Part shown: positions 8,311 through 17,273 of the stretch, piece after piece | How positions within the stretch are numbered: the stretch's first letter is position 1 | Layout: every line of letters starts with the position of its first letter | Source: Herbivorax alkaliphila | GTDB lineage: Bacteria > Bacillota > Clostridia > Acetivibrionales > Acetivibrionaceae | DNA: 43,771 nt | NCBI RefSeq assembly: GCF_030848475.1 | Contig: NZ_JAVDDS010000033.1 | Coordinates: 1-43,771 of the forward strand | Direction of reading: 5' to 3' | The notes under the pieces: generated by a model | Seen by the model: only the letters and a program-made list of their open reading frames with translations | Databases searched by the model: none | Told to the model about the DNA's origin: nothing | Position numbers and translations under genes: made by a program

Positions 8311-8859
8311 CTATATTTCAACTTCAAAAACTGGCGGTTTTTCTATTACTTCAATTCCATCTATTATTTGTCCATCCTCTGACACTGCTCTGTCCCCTGA
8401 TACTTTAATCTTCCTTTTTAATTCAACCCAATCTGGTTTTTCTTTAACTTTTATAAAATTCAATAATTTATTTTCTTTTAGCCAGTTTATAATCTTTTCT
8501 TCATCACGCTTAAACTCTGCCTGTTGATTTTTTAAGCGAAGTGTACCACTTGGCAATTTATAAGTTTTTTGAGTTTTTGTTGACTTATGTTCAACAGATT
8601 GAAAATACTGTTGAAGTTTAAATTCAAGATATGATGTCTTTTTACTTAACTTTTCTTCTTCTTTTCTTATCTTTTCTTCATAATCTAATATCATTGATTT
8701 GCAAACATTTACATAACGCTGTGCTTCTGCCCTTTCTTCTGCTATTTTTCTCAGTGCCCACTCAGCCTTTTTATCATCATCTATTATAAATTCATCCTTT
8801 TCACAATCACCCTGTTGGATAACATCATTTGCTATTTCAAGGTTTATATTTCTTTCCAT
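8311..8859 (-). CDS. Phage Gam-like host-nuclease inhibitor (orphan prophage gene)
   Basis: Gam proteins of Mu-like and Firmicute phages bind DNA ends and block host exonucleases. The 182-residue product has the family layout: KKAEWALRKIAEERAEA, a charged coiled coil (about 30-80), then the block LEFKLQQYF, HKSTKTQKTYKLPSGTLRLK and a C-terminal part with KPDWVELKRKIKV and EVIEKPPVFEVEI. The start follows a very good GAGGTGAT site. No other phage gene lies nearby: neighbours are a xylanase and a MATE exporter. It is therefore either a prophage remnant or a domesticated gene; the reading frame is intact, which favours recent arrival or continued use. The call rests on motif memory. Confidence 0.75.
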   Translation of the reverse strand: MERNINLEIANDVIQQGDCEKDEFIIDDDKKAEWALRKIAEERAEAQRYVNVCKSMILDYEEKIRKEEEKLSKKTSYLEFKLQQYFQSVEHKSTKTQKTYKLPSGTLRLKNQQAEFKRDEEKIINWLKENKLLNFIKVKEKPDWVELKRKIKVSGDRAVSEDGQIIDGIEVIEKPPVFEVEI

Positions 8860-8950
8860 AATTATATCACCTCGTTTATTTTATAAACTAAAAACTATAC
8901 TACTATTATAGCATATTATGGTTCAATTATCCAAGCTTATTATAGACCGA

Positions 8951-9000
8951 GTGTAGGGTATATATATTAAATGTGAAAAACAATATTCCATAAACTAATT
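8951..9000 (+). repeat. Family C repeat, copy C1
   Basis: GGGTATATATATTAAATGTGAA followed by AACAATATTCCATAAACTAA. The same head occurs in repeat A3, and the AATATTCCA-AAACTAA tail recurs in C3 and, more diverged, in C2. Confidence 0.6.
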
Positions 9001-9138
9001 TGTATATAAGAAAAATTGTAGGAATATTATTAAAAAATATTAGTTAATTAAGATTATTTAAAAAACGATAGATACAGTACATTTTCAATGATATAATTAA
9101 TGTGTTATGTAAATTTCGATAATTACAGGAGATTAAAC

Positions 9139-10527
9139 ATGCCAAACATTGATTCAAAAAACAAACTAACCGTTGCTGCACTTACATGGCCAATATTTAT
9201 TGAAATGTTATTTCGAATGTTGCTTGGTAACTTAGACACTATTATGCTGAGCAGATATTCTGACAATGCCGTTGCTGCAGTTGGAGTGGTTAATCAGATT
9301 AATCATATTTTAATTATGCTGTACTGGGTTGTTTCTATGGGCACTGCCGTTCTTATATCCCAGCATCTTGGAGCTAAAAATGAAAAAAAAGCTTCTGAAG
9401 TCGTGGTTACAGCAACTTCAGGCACTATGATATACGGTGTGGTAATAGGAGCTATTATCTTTTTATTAAGTGAACCTATTTTACTACTTCTTAATGTGCC
9501 AGATGAACTGATGAGTAACGCCCTTATATTTCTTAGAATTACAGGCGGCCTTTCATTTACCCAGGCAATGCTTGCTACTCTATCTGCAATTATCAGAAGT
9601 TATGGACATACTAGGACAACAATGTATATTACCGCAGGTATGAATATTTTAAATATAATAGGAAACAGCATATTTATCTTTGGGCTTTTTGGAGCACCAC
9701 GCCTTGGTGTTTTAGGTGTGGCTATTTCAACTGTTACATCTCAGATTCTAGGGTTTTTAGTAATGCTACTTGTAATTATAAGAAACTCTAGAATGAAGCT
9801 TAATTTTAAATACTTACGACCTCTGCCTGTCCAGACAATAAAAGAAATATTAAAAATCGGTATTCCTTCAGCAGGTGAAGGGGCTGCATATCATCTATCC
9901 CAACTTGCAATTACTCGTATTATAACAGAAATGGGAACTGTAGCTCTTACTACAAAAGTATATACAAATAATATTATGATGTTTATTATGATTTTTGGTA
10001 TTGCTATGGGTCAGGGAACTCAAATTGTTGTTGGACATTTAGTAGGAGCGGGCAAAAAAGAAGAGGCTTATAAAACCTGTCTTAAAAGTTTAAAAATTGC
10101 ATTGTCGATAGTTTTTTGCATGTCTATATTGATTTTTATTTTTTCTAAAAACTTTTTAGGAATATTCACAGATGATCATGCAATTATAGAATTAGGCAGT
10201 AAGCTTTTACTTCTAGCTATTTTTCTAGAGCCTGGAAGAGTATTTAACGTTGTTATAATAAATTCATTAAGGGCTTCAGGTGATGTTAAGTTTCCTGTAG
10301 TGATGGGTGTTTTCTCTATGTGGGGAATTGCTGTATTTTTATCCTTTACCCTTGGGCTGACATTTAGCTTAGGTCTAATTGGCGTGTGGATTGCTCTTGG
10401 ATGTGATGAGTGGTGCAGAGGACTTATAATGCTTTTTAGGTGGAAATCTCGAGCATGGCAGGATATGTCACTTACCGATAACTCTTCTAAGTCTACAGGT
10501 AATGTTAGTGTTGCTCAAACTGATTAA
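9139..10527 (+). CDS. MATE-family multidrug/toxin exporter
   Basis: MATE proteins export cationic drugs or metabolites using Na+ or H+ gradients. The 462-residue product has the expected pattern of about 12 membrane segments in two homologous halves, beginning VAALTWPIFIEMLFRMLLGNLDTIMLSRYSDNAVAA-type sequence at the N-terminus, followed by VNQINHILIMLYWV. The start taken is the ATG at 9139, five bases after AGGAGAT; the in-frame ATG at 9100 adds 13 residues without a ribosome site. The gene stands alone between the Gam-like gene and the two-component pair. The substrate cannot be told from sequence. Confidence 0.9.
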   Translation: MPNIDSKNKLTVAALTWPIFIEMLFRMLLGNLDTIMLSRYSDNAVAAVGVVNQINHILIMLYWVVSMGTAVLISQHLGAKNEKKASEVVVTATSGTMIYGVVIGAIIFLLSEPILLLLNVPDELMSNALIFLRITGGLSFTQAMLATLSAIIRSYGHTRTTMYITAGMNILNIIGNSIFIFGLFGAPRLGVLGVAISTVTSQILGFLVMLLVIIRNSRMKLNFKYLRPLPVQTIKEILKIGIPSAGEGAAYHLSQLAITRIITEMGTVALTTKVYTNNIMMFIMIFGIAMGQGTQIVVGHLVGAGKKEEAYKTCLKSLKIALSIVFCMSILIFIFSKNFLGIFTDDHAIIELGSKLLLLAIFLEPGRVFNVVIINSLRASGDVKFPVVMGVFSMWGIAVFLSFTLGLTFSLGLIGVWIALGCDEWCRGLIMLFRWKSRAWQDMSLTDNSSKSTGNVSVAQTD

Positions 10528-10540
10528 TACAGCATATAGT

Positions 10541-10603
10541 AATCCCGTTAATTCTTCGGGATTTTGCCCTTGAGAATGGAGTTATTTCTAAGGCATTACT
10601 TAG
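10541..10603. repeat. Family B palindromic repeat, copy B3 (right part)
   Basis: AATCCCG/CGGGATT hairpin, TTTTGCCCTTGAGAATGGAGTTATTTCTAA-type sequence and the terminal ATTACTTAG are present; the left arm is missing. It starts 13 bases after the MATE stop codon, so its GC-rich hairpin followed by TTTTG may help end that transcript. It is in tandem with B4. Confidence 0.75.
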
Positions 10604-10609
10604 TAATGG

Positions 10610-10703
10610 CTAAGTAATAACATCCGATTCTCGTCGGTCAAAACCCGTTAATTCATCGGGATTTTGTCCTTGAGAATGGAGTTATTTCTAAGGCATTACT
10701 TAG
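10610..10703. repeat. Family B palindromic repeat, copy B4 (full length), supplies the HD-GYP stop
   Basis: This 94-base element has exact terminal inverted repeats CTAAGTAAT (10610-10618) and ATTACTTAG (10695-10703). Nested inside are AATAAC/GTTATT, ATTCTC/GAGAAT and CAAAACCCG/CGGGATTTTG, so the whole unit folds as one long hairpin. The TAA stop of the HD-GYP gene (10702-10700, minus strand) lies within its terminal repeat. Confidence 0.85.
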
Positions 10704-12250
10704 TCAGGAAGTGACTCCTTAATAGAAAGAATTTCATTGATATTTTCAAAAAACAAATCTATAAGATAGGGGTCAAAATGCTCCCCTCTCTCTTCTTTAA
10801 AGAGCTTTATAATTTTATCTACAGGCCAAGCAGGCTTATAAACCCTTACTGTACCAAGTGCATCAAATACATCAGCAATAGCAGTTATCCTTCCATAAAT
10901 ATGTATATTATCACCTTTAAGACCTTTAGGATATCCTTTACCATTATATTTTTCATGGTGTTCTAGAGCAATTATGCTGGCAATTTTTATTATTTCCTTA
11001 TTTGAACCTTGAAGCATTTGATGTCCTATAGTTGTATGAGTTTTTATTACATCAAATTCTTCTTTTGTCAGCTTCCCGGGCTTATTTAGTATATCACCTG
11101 GAATACCCATCTTTCCTATGTCATGCATTGCAGAAGCTAATGAAATAACTTCTGCTTCTTCTTTTGAAAAACCATATTTTATCGCTAAAAGCTTTGTAAA
11201 CTCTGCAACTCTTTTAACATGGTTTCCAGTTTCTTTTGAACGTGCTTCTGCAATTTCTCCAAGTGTAAATATTATCTCTTTTTGACTTTCTTGAAGTTTA
11301 AAATTTAATGTTGTGTTTTCAAAAGCTGAGGATATGTTGTTGGTAAAAATTTTCAAAAGATTATTGTCTATACAACAAAAATCATTTATGTCATCAATAA
11401 ATAATATATATTCCATACCACAATTGCTTTTAAAGTGAATTATTAAATGTTCATCGATAGATACAACCCTTTTTTCTTTTAAAGCATTTTGTATTTTAGT
11501 ATAACTAGTATGAAAAATTATATCTTTCATGTTTTTATTAATATGCTTTTTAAAACGACCGCTACCTGAGGTAACAAAAAAATCTTTTTCTTTCTTAAAT
11601 GCAATAAATCCTGAAACCTTGCCTTTTTTGGTGTCGGCATTAAGATATAATATAGAAAGCAATTGTTCTAATGCAATTGAAGATAGTTTATTTATAGACT
11701 GTACTTCAAAAAGATTATTGGTTGCCTCAGCAATCTTTTCAAGTCCCTTTTTATTTTGGTTTGCCATATGAATACTTTCATATGCTCTCAAAGATGAAAC
11801 CATTGAAGTAAAAAGCTTTTGAGAAGTTAATTCTGTTTTTTCCTTATAGTCATTAATATCAAAATCAAAAATGACTTTTCTTTCAGGTGCCTGCCCCGGC
11901 TGTCCTGTACGTAAAATAATTCTTATCTCCTGGTTTTTAAGCTCGTCTCTTATGTATTCAACCAATTTAAGCCCAGAATCTTCCTCTTCCATAACTACAT
12001 CCAGTAGAACAACTGCAATGTCGGAATTTTCTGATATTACAGATTTTGCTTCTTTTCCAGAATAAGCACTTAAAAATTGTAGACGTGCATCATTATATGT
12101 AAAATCTTTTAACGCTAATTTTGTTATGGTATGAACTTCTTTATCATCATCTACAATCAGTACTTTTAAACTTTTATTAGTATTAATATCGGGTATATTT
12201 ACTTTTTCTTCATCACAAAAACTTAAATATTCAGAATTAGCGTTTTGCAT
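10700..12250 (-). CDS. Response regulator with DUF3369-like and HD-GYP domains (c-di-GMP phosphodiesterase)
   Basis: The 516-residue protein has an N-terminal receiver (about 28-150: acidic DDD at 34-36, phosphoacceptor D84 in VVLLDVVM, K136 in DYKEK). A middle region (about 160-320) fits DUF3369. The C-terminal HD-GYP domain (about 325-510) keeps the metal and signature residues: H344, H376-D377 (MHDIGKMGIP), H405, H410, H431-H432 and the GYP of NGKGYP (439-441). All core residues are intact, so it should hydrolyse cyclic di-GMP when phosphorylated. It starts two bases after the stop of the upstream kinase gene, with its ribosome site GGGAGGTG inside that gene, so the two are one operon and a cognate pair. 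Its stop codon comes from repeat B4. Confidence 0.92.
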   Translation of the reverse strand: MQNANSEYLSFCDEEKVNIPDINTNKSLKVLIVDDDKEVHTITKLALKDFTYNDARLQFLSAYSGKEAKSVISENSDIAVVLLDVVMEEEDSGLKLVEYIRDELKNQEIRIILRTGQPGQAPERKVIFDFDINDYKEKTELTSQKLFTSMVSSLRAYESIHMANQNKKGLEKIAEATNNLFEVQSINKLSSIALEQLLSILYLNADTKKGKVSGFIAFKKEKDFFVTSGSGRFKKHINKNMKDIIFHTSYTKIQNALKEKRVVSIDEHLIIHFKSNCGMEYILFIDDINDFCCIDNNLLKIFTNNISSAFENTTLNFKLQESQKEIIFTLGEIAEARSKETGNHVKRVAEFTKLLAIKYGFSKEEAEVISLASAMHDIGKMGIPGDILNKPGKLTKEEFDVIKTHTTIGHQMLQGSNKEIIKIASIIALEHHEKYNGKGYPKGLKGDNIHIYGRITAIADVFDALGTVRVYKPAWPVDKIIKLFKEERGEHFDPYLIDLFFENINEILSIKESLPD

Positions 12251-12252
12251 TT

Positions 12253-14385
12253 CTACACCTCCCTGATAGGAAATCTAATTAAAAAAGTTGTTCCCTCTCC
12301 TAGGTCACTTTTACACTCTATACTTCCTTTAAATTCCTGTACAATTATATTGTAAACAATATTAAGTCCTAAACCTGTTCCTCCCTTGGCACGATTTGTA
12401 GTGAAAAATGGATCAAATATATTTTTTATGATTTTTTTATCCATACCCTTTCCATCATCTGAGTAGGTAAAAAACATCTCACTATTTTCCTTTCCTATAT
12501 CAATAAAAATTCTACCCTCATCTTCTACATCATAAGCATGAATAAGTGAGTTTAATACTAAATTCATTACTATTTGATATAGTGAACTTGGATTACTATA
12601 AATTTCAATGTCCTCTTCACATTTAACAGTTACCTTAATATTATTTCTTTTTAATTCTGGATTTAAGCTTAACAATATTTCATCTAAATATTCTTTTATT
12701 TTAAACTTTCTTTTTTCTTCTGTAGACTGATCAACAGCCACTTGCTTAAAGCTCTTAATTAAATCTGAAGCTTTTTTTAAATTTATTAATAAAACATTAG
12801 TTACTTCATCACATGTTTCTAAGTAATCTTCCATACTAGAACGTTTTATTCTTCCAGTTTCAAATAATCCCCTTAACTCATCTGATTGATCTTTTATATG
12901 CGATGCAGCAGTGACACTTACTCCAATTGGAGTATTTATTTCATGGGCAACACCAGCTACAAGACTTCCAAGTGAAACCATCTTCTCCGATTGTACAAGT
13001 TGTTCCTGAGTTTTTTCCAAAGTTTTAAGAGTATTTTTTAATTTTAAATTGGCAAGTTCACGATCTATGGCAATTCCAAGCAAATTAAAAAGATTTATTG
13101 ACGAATCATAGGTAAGTTGTCTGTTTATTTTAGGAAAAGGGGAGATAAAGGATAATATACCCAACTCCATAGAGGATGATGATATAGGAATTATCCAAAT
13201 AACATCTTCCTTGTTTTTATCAGGCAAAATTTCTTCAAGAGGAAATTTTTCAATTTGAGCTTTAGAGTTTAAATCTAAATCTTTTTTAATTTTTGGATCA
13301 ATAACTTTTTGAATATAAAGTTCTTTTTTATTATCAATACCTTCCCTCCACAGTCCCAAACACCTCCACGAATAATTATCCACTATATCAGGAATCATTT
13401 TTATAATTTGGTCTATATTTGATGTCAAAAGTTTTGAACCAAGTATAAAACTTTTTTCATGATATTCCTCTAAATATTTAATAGCAGATTCTTTTGTCTT
13501 GATACTCTTTAGAGTAATTTCTTCTGAATCCATTTTAGCCTTGCAGCCACATGAATTTCTCACAATAAGATTTGATTTTACTTTTATAGTTTCTATGGAT
13601 TTTATTTCACCTTTAACTAATTTAAGAAGTTTTTGTGCAGCTATTACTGCTTTATCCCTTACATTTTGATTTATTGTTGTAAGAGCTGGAACAACATTAG
13701 ATGCCTGAATTGTATTGTCATATCCAATAATAGCCACATCTTCTGGTATCTTAAGTCCAACCTTTTTAATCGCTTGCATAGTTCCAAATGCAAGTAAGTC
13801 GTTTCCAGCCAAAACTGCGGTAAATTGTATCTTCTTTTTTAAAACATCCTCTAACGCTTGATAAGAACAATGGGCTATAGCTTCTTCTGTCTTTATAACT
13901 AAACTTTGGTCAAATTCTATTCCATTGTTTTTTAGAGCCTTTTTATAACCTAAAAACCTTTCATGCATGTCAAACAAATCCAGCCATCCAATAAAAGCAA
14001 TTTTTTTATGTCCATGGTCAATTAAGTGCTGTGTAGCAATTTCTGCTCCATAAATATTATCTTCCTTAACTGTGTTATATTTTTCATTTTCATGCTCGCT
14101 GCTGATTAGAATAACAGGTTTTCCCGTGTTATATATGTATTCTAAATACTTTTTGCTAACACCTTGGGTAAGTATAATCCAGCCATCTATATAATCTGTC
14201 GCAAGGGGAAAATAAATAGAATCTCTTTCTTCGTAATCATTAAACCTGTACAACATAAAGGTATTTATAACAACCATATTTGCATCATTATCTTTAAGGA
14301 CTTCATTTATACCCTCAAGTAAAACACCATAATAGTTGTCTTTTGTAAATCTTGTAATTACTGCTAAATTTAATTTACGATTCAT
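12253..14385 (-). CDS. Soluble sensor histidine kinase with a LacI-type sugar-binding input domain
   Basis: Residues 1-275 resemble the effector-binding domain of LacI/PurR regulators (LNLAVITRFTKDNYYGVLLEGI, GHKKIAFIG, AVLAGNDLLAFGTMQAIKK, IPEDVAIIGYDNT), ending with the motif NSCGC (277-281). The usual LacI DNA-binding helix-turn-helix is absent and there is no signal peptide or membrane segment. A linker of unknown fold (290-440) and a coiled coil lead to a kinase core: H481 in VAHEINTPIG, N-box NLVLNSLIHAY, DDGKGMD, FDPFFTT and GGTGLGLNIV. It should sense a cytoplasmic ligand, probably a sugar or phosphosugar, and phosphorylate the HD-GYP regulator next door. The start follows AAAGGGAGAT. 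Architecture is read directly; the ligand is inferred. Confidence 0.92.
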   Translation of the reverse strand: MNRKLNLAVITRFTKDNYYGVLLEGINEVLKDNDANMVVINTFMLYRFNDYEERDSIYFPLATDYIDGWIILTQGVSKKYLEYIYNTGKPVILISSEHENEKYNTVKEDNIYGAEIATQHLIDHGHKKIAFIGWLDLFDMHERFLGYKKALKNNGIEFDQSLVIKTEEAIAHCSYQALEDVLKKKIQFTAVLAGNDLLAFGTMQAIKKVGLKIPEDVAIIGYDNTIQASNVVPALTTINQNVRDKAVIAAQKLLKLVKGEIKSIETIKVKSNLIVRNSCGCKAKMDSEEITLKSIKTKESAIKYLEEYHEKSFILGSKLLTSNIDQIIKMIPDIVDNYSWRCLGLWREGIDNKKELYIQKVIDPKIKKDLDLNSKAQIEKFPLEEILPDKNKEDVIWIIPISSSSMELGILSFISPFPKINRQLTYDSSINLFNLLGIAIDRELANLKLKNTLKTLEKTQEQLVQSEKMVSLGSLVAGVAHEINTPIGVSVTAASHIKDQSDELRGLFETGRIKRSSMEDYLETCDEVTNVLLINLKKASDLIKSFKQVAVDQSTEEKRKFKIKEYLDEILLSLNPELKRNNIKVTVKCEEDIEIYSNPSSLYQIVMNLVLNSLIHAYDVEDEGRIFIDIGKENSEMFFTYSDDGKGMDKKIIKNIFDPFFTTNRAKGGTGLGLNIVYNIIVQEFKGSIECKSDLGEGTTFLIRFPIREV

Positions 14386-14400
14386 TTATAATCTCCCTTT

Positions 14401-14429
14401 ATACTATAAATGCAATTCGTATATAGTAT
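14401..14429. promoter_or_regulatory. Inverted repeat upstream of the sensor kinase
   Basis: ATACTATA and TATAGTAT are exact inverted repeats separated by 13 bases, just upstream of the kinase gene's ribosome site. It could be an operator or leader hairpin, but A+T-rich sequence makes chance symmetry plausible. Confidence 0.3.
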
Positions 14430-14489
14430 CGGCAAATTGACTTATAAAAATAATAGCATAAGGATTGCCTTAGAAATATATCAAAAGTT

Positions 14490-17273
14490 TTACTCTCTTT
14501 TTCTCTTGCTTTCTAATAATTTTGAAATGTGAGAGGTATCTTTATTATTTTTGTCAATTTTTTCTCTTTTCTTATCTTCATCAGACTTTTTCATCTCTAC
14601 TTCAGATTCAACTTTTCCATCCCTAACTCTTACATCTTTACCAATGTCTTTTTTGCCGTCTTTTATTTTTATTCTGTTTTTTATTGGAGCAGCTACAGAC
14701 CTTCCCTTTTCCAATATTACCTCAAACTTTCTAAAAGATATATTAAGCCTTCTTATGGTAATATCAATCATAAGAAGTATTAATGCCAATAAGAGTAAAG
14801 TATCTGTCATATCATTTATATTTTCAATTGGATCTGTATCACCTGAAAACACTTCATTGGAATTTTTTATAATTCTTCCTCCACTTTCATATACAACTCG
14901 TTCTAACAACTCTTTTCCATCAATTCTATCTATATTATACTCTGGTGAATATGGTACCACAATTCCATCAATTGTAGTATCTATAGTTTCTCCTTCACTA
15001 TCAATGCTTACATTTGTAATATATACCCCTGTTTCATCAGCTGAAAATTTCCCTCTGTAAACCCCGGGAGACATTGTCTCTAGATAAGTTTGTTCTTCCT
15101 TCCCTGAAGGACTTATCAAGCTTGCCCTAACTTCTCCATCATCAATAACCTCATCTACAGGCATTTCAAATTCAATAAATCCCTTTCCATCTTCAATCCC
15201 TCCGGATACAATATAGTCATCCTGTACTTTCTTTTGAACAAGCCAAGATAAAATGTTTTTCCAAAACCGTGAAGACTCTTCCCAGTTCATCCAGTCCTCT
15301 GTCCACATTCCCTTTGCATCTGAAGTCCAGGCAGCTGTCCTTCCAAGTCCATAATGCCAGGTTGCCAGAATAGGCTCATCTTCATCACTTGAAAAAATAA
15401 CTCTTGAAGATGGTTTTTTTGTTGTCCTTATGTACCCATAAAGATCTGGAATAAACTCTATATCATCTAAAATAGGAGAATAACTTCTTAATATTGGAGT
15501 AAACTGTCTGTTGTTTATATATGTTTTTGCTGCCATAGTAGTCTCTTTTGCAAATATTTTAGGCATATCAGAAAATTCATCTACATAGTAGTATCTACCA
15601 TTCCCCCTGTTTGCCAGCATCCTTAAAAGCTCAGTATCAGCCATTTGTCCAAAAGCAACGGTAGAAAGGGTAATCCCTGACTCTTCCATTTCTCTTATTA
15701 CAGGTTCATATCCACTTCTTTCAGCAATACCATCTGTCAAAAGAATTATATGCTTTAACTTTGCATCTGCATCTTCTTTTAAAGATTTTACAGCTTCTTC
15801 TAAAGAAGGAAGAATAGTAGTTCCACCTCCTGCTCTTATAGATGCTATAGCATCCTGTACCTTTTGTAAATCATCAAGTTTTTGTGTATCTACAACCCAT
15901 TCCACATTATTGTCAAAAGCGATTACTCCTACATAATCATGTTGAGTTAAAACCTCAGTTGAATGTATTGCAGCTTCTTTTGCAAGCTCCATGATTGTTA
16001 CTCCATAGGAACCTGCAGACATACTTCCTGATTTATCAATCACAAGCAAAAGCCCTAAATTAGGATGTTCTTCCTTTGTTTTTATATCCATTTCTACAGG
16101 GAGTACCGTCTCTAAATATGTATCTTTATATCCACCTAAACCATAACTCTCTTCCCCCCCTGTCACTAATAGACCTTTTCCCATGTACCTGATACTTGTT
16201 TCAAGGTTTTCTAAAAATGTGTTGCTAAACCTTTCTACCGGTACATTTGAAATAACAAAAGCATCATACCTTTGAAGTTGTTCAAGTGAACTAGGTACAG
16301 CCTCTGGTGACACAGCTCTTATATTTACATCTTCTTTAAGTATTTTTTCTATTTCTCTTCCCTCTTCAGCATCTCCCTGTATCATTAAAATATTAGAAAT
16401 ATCATCTACGTGGACAAAAGCAGAACTTTTATTGTTCTGACTTATAGTATCATCCATAGCATCAATTTCTGCACTATAGGTTATCATTCCACCTTCTTCG
16501 GCAGTTTGTGGAAAAACAAAATTATTTTCACCCTCCTGTATTTCTACATCTGTCTCAGAAACCAATTGCCTATCTCTGTACAAACTTAGCGTTCCAGTTG
16601 TTCTTATATTGCTATCAACTCTTATAAAAGCATCAAAATTTTCATTTAACCTTACAGAGTGAGGAACATCTATTGATGTAAGTTGTACATCCTTTCCCTC
16701 TTCACTCTCTAGCATAAAAACATCTAGAGAAATTCCTCTATCATTTAAAATATTTACTGCTGAAAATACATTGCCGGCATTTTCTTCTCCATCACTCATT
16801 AAAACAACTCTCTTATTATCATCAGCTGGAATCATAGAAACAACATGATTAAGAGCTCTTTCAATATTGGTAAACCCACTATTTATCTTTGTCTGTAAAG
16901 CTTTAAAACGAGGATTTAATGTTGGTGTAAGTTCAGCAGAAACATCTGCACCAAAACGTGCAATACCAACTTTATCATTTTTACCCTTACTATCTATAGA
17001 ATCCTTTATAAATTCCTCTGCTTTATTATTAGACTCTATTGCACTGTCAGAAGAATCAACTAAAAACACAGTGGTAGTATACCGTGATGCTGTCTTTAGT
17101 CCAAAACCTGCAAGACATAATATAAGCAATAACAAAACAGTCATTCTTAAAATAACAATAATCCTTCTTTTTATTTTTGAAAGTCCTGTCATTCCTCTTG
17201 ATACGTATAATAAATATGCTGCCAGTACTGGAAAAACTAAAAGTATCAAGGGATGGTTAAAATTAAATACCAT
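14490..17273 (-). CDS. Membrane protein with two VWA domains and a GATase1-like segment
   Basis: This 927-residue protein is the last gene of the MoxR operon. Two N-terminal membrane segments (about 8-24 and 37-58) precede a first VWA domain with MIDAS residues D73, S75, S77. A segment at about 290-400 (ILMIQGD, YDAFVISNVP, GKGLLVTGGEESYGLGGY) resembles the glutamine-amidotransferase-like domain common in such proteins. A second VWA follows with D413, S415, S417 (DKSGSMS) and LLTDG. A membrane segment lies near 825-843, then a very charged lysine-rich tail. VWA domains bind partners through a metal ion and are typical partners of MoxR ATPases. Its start overlaps the upstream VWA gene by 11 bases. 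Cellular role unknown. Confidence 0.85.
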   Translation of the reverse strand: MVFNFNHPLILLVFPVLAAYLLYVSRGMTGLSKIKRRIIVILRMTVLLLLILCLAGFGLKTASRYTTTVFLVDSSDSAIESNNKAEEFIKDSIDSKGKNDKVGIARFGADVSAELTPTLNPRFKALQTKINSGFTNIERALNHVVSMIPADDNKRVVLMSDGEENAGNVFSAVNILNDRGISLDVFMLESEEGKDVQLTSIDVPHSVRLNENFDAFIRVDSNIRTTGTLSLYRDRQLVSETDVEIQEGENNFVFPQTAEEGGMITYSAEIDAMDDTISQNNKSSAFVHVDDISNILMIQGDAEEGREIEKILKEDVNIRAVSPEAVPSSLEQLQRYDAFVISNVPVERFSNTFLENLETSIRYMGKGLLVTGGEESYGLGGYKDTYLETVLPVEMDIKTKEEHPNLGLLLVIDKSGSMSAGSYGVTIMELAKEAAIHSTEVLTQHDYVGVIAFDNNVEWVVDTQKLDDLQKVQDAIASIRAGGGTTILPSLEEAVKSLKEDADAKLKHIILLTDGIAERSGYEPVIREMEESGITLSTVAFGQMADTELLRMLANRGNGRYYYVDEFSDMPKIFAKETTMAAKTYINNRQFTPILRSYSPILDDIEFIPDLYGYIRTTKKPSSRVIFSSDEDEPILATWHYGLGRTAAWTSDAKGMWTEDWMNWEESSRFWKNILSWLVQKKVQDDYIVSGGIEDGKGFIEFEMPVDEVIDDGEVRASLISPSGKEEQTYLETMSPGVYRGKFSADETGVYITNVSIDSEGETIDTTIDGIVVPYSPEYNIDRIDGKELLERVVYESGGRIIKNSNEVFSGDTDPIENINDMTDTLLLLALILLMIDITIRRLNISFRKFEVILEKGRSVAAPIKNRIKIKDGKKDIGKDVRVRDGKVESEVEMKKSDEDKKREKIDKNNKDTSHISKLLESKRKRE

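Noticed and set aside
14551-15060. Plus-strand 169-residue open frame inside the double-VWA gene
   Set aside because: It is a low-complexity Ser/Phe-rich shadow of the coding strand without ribosome site.
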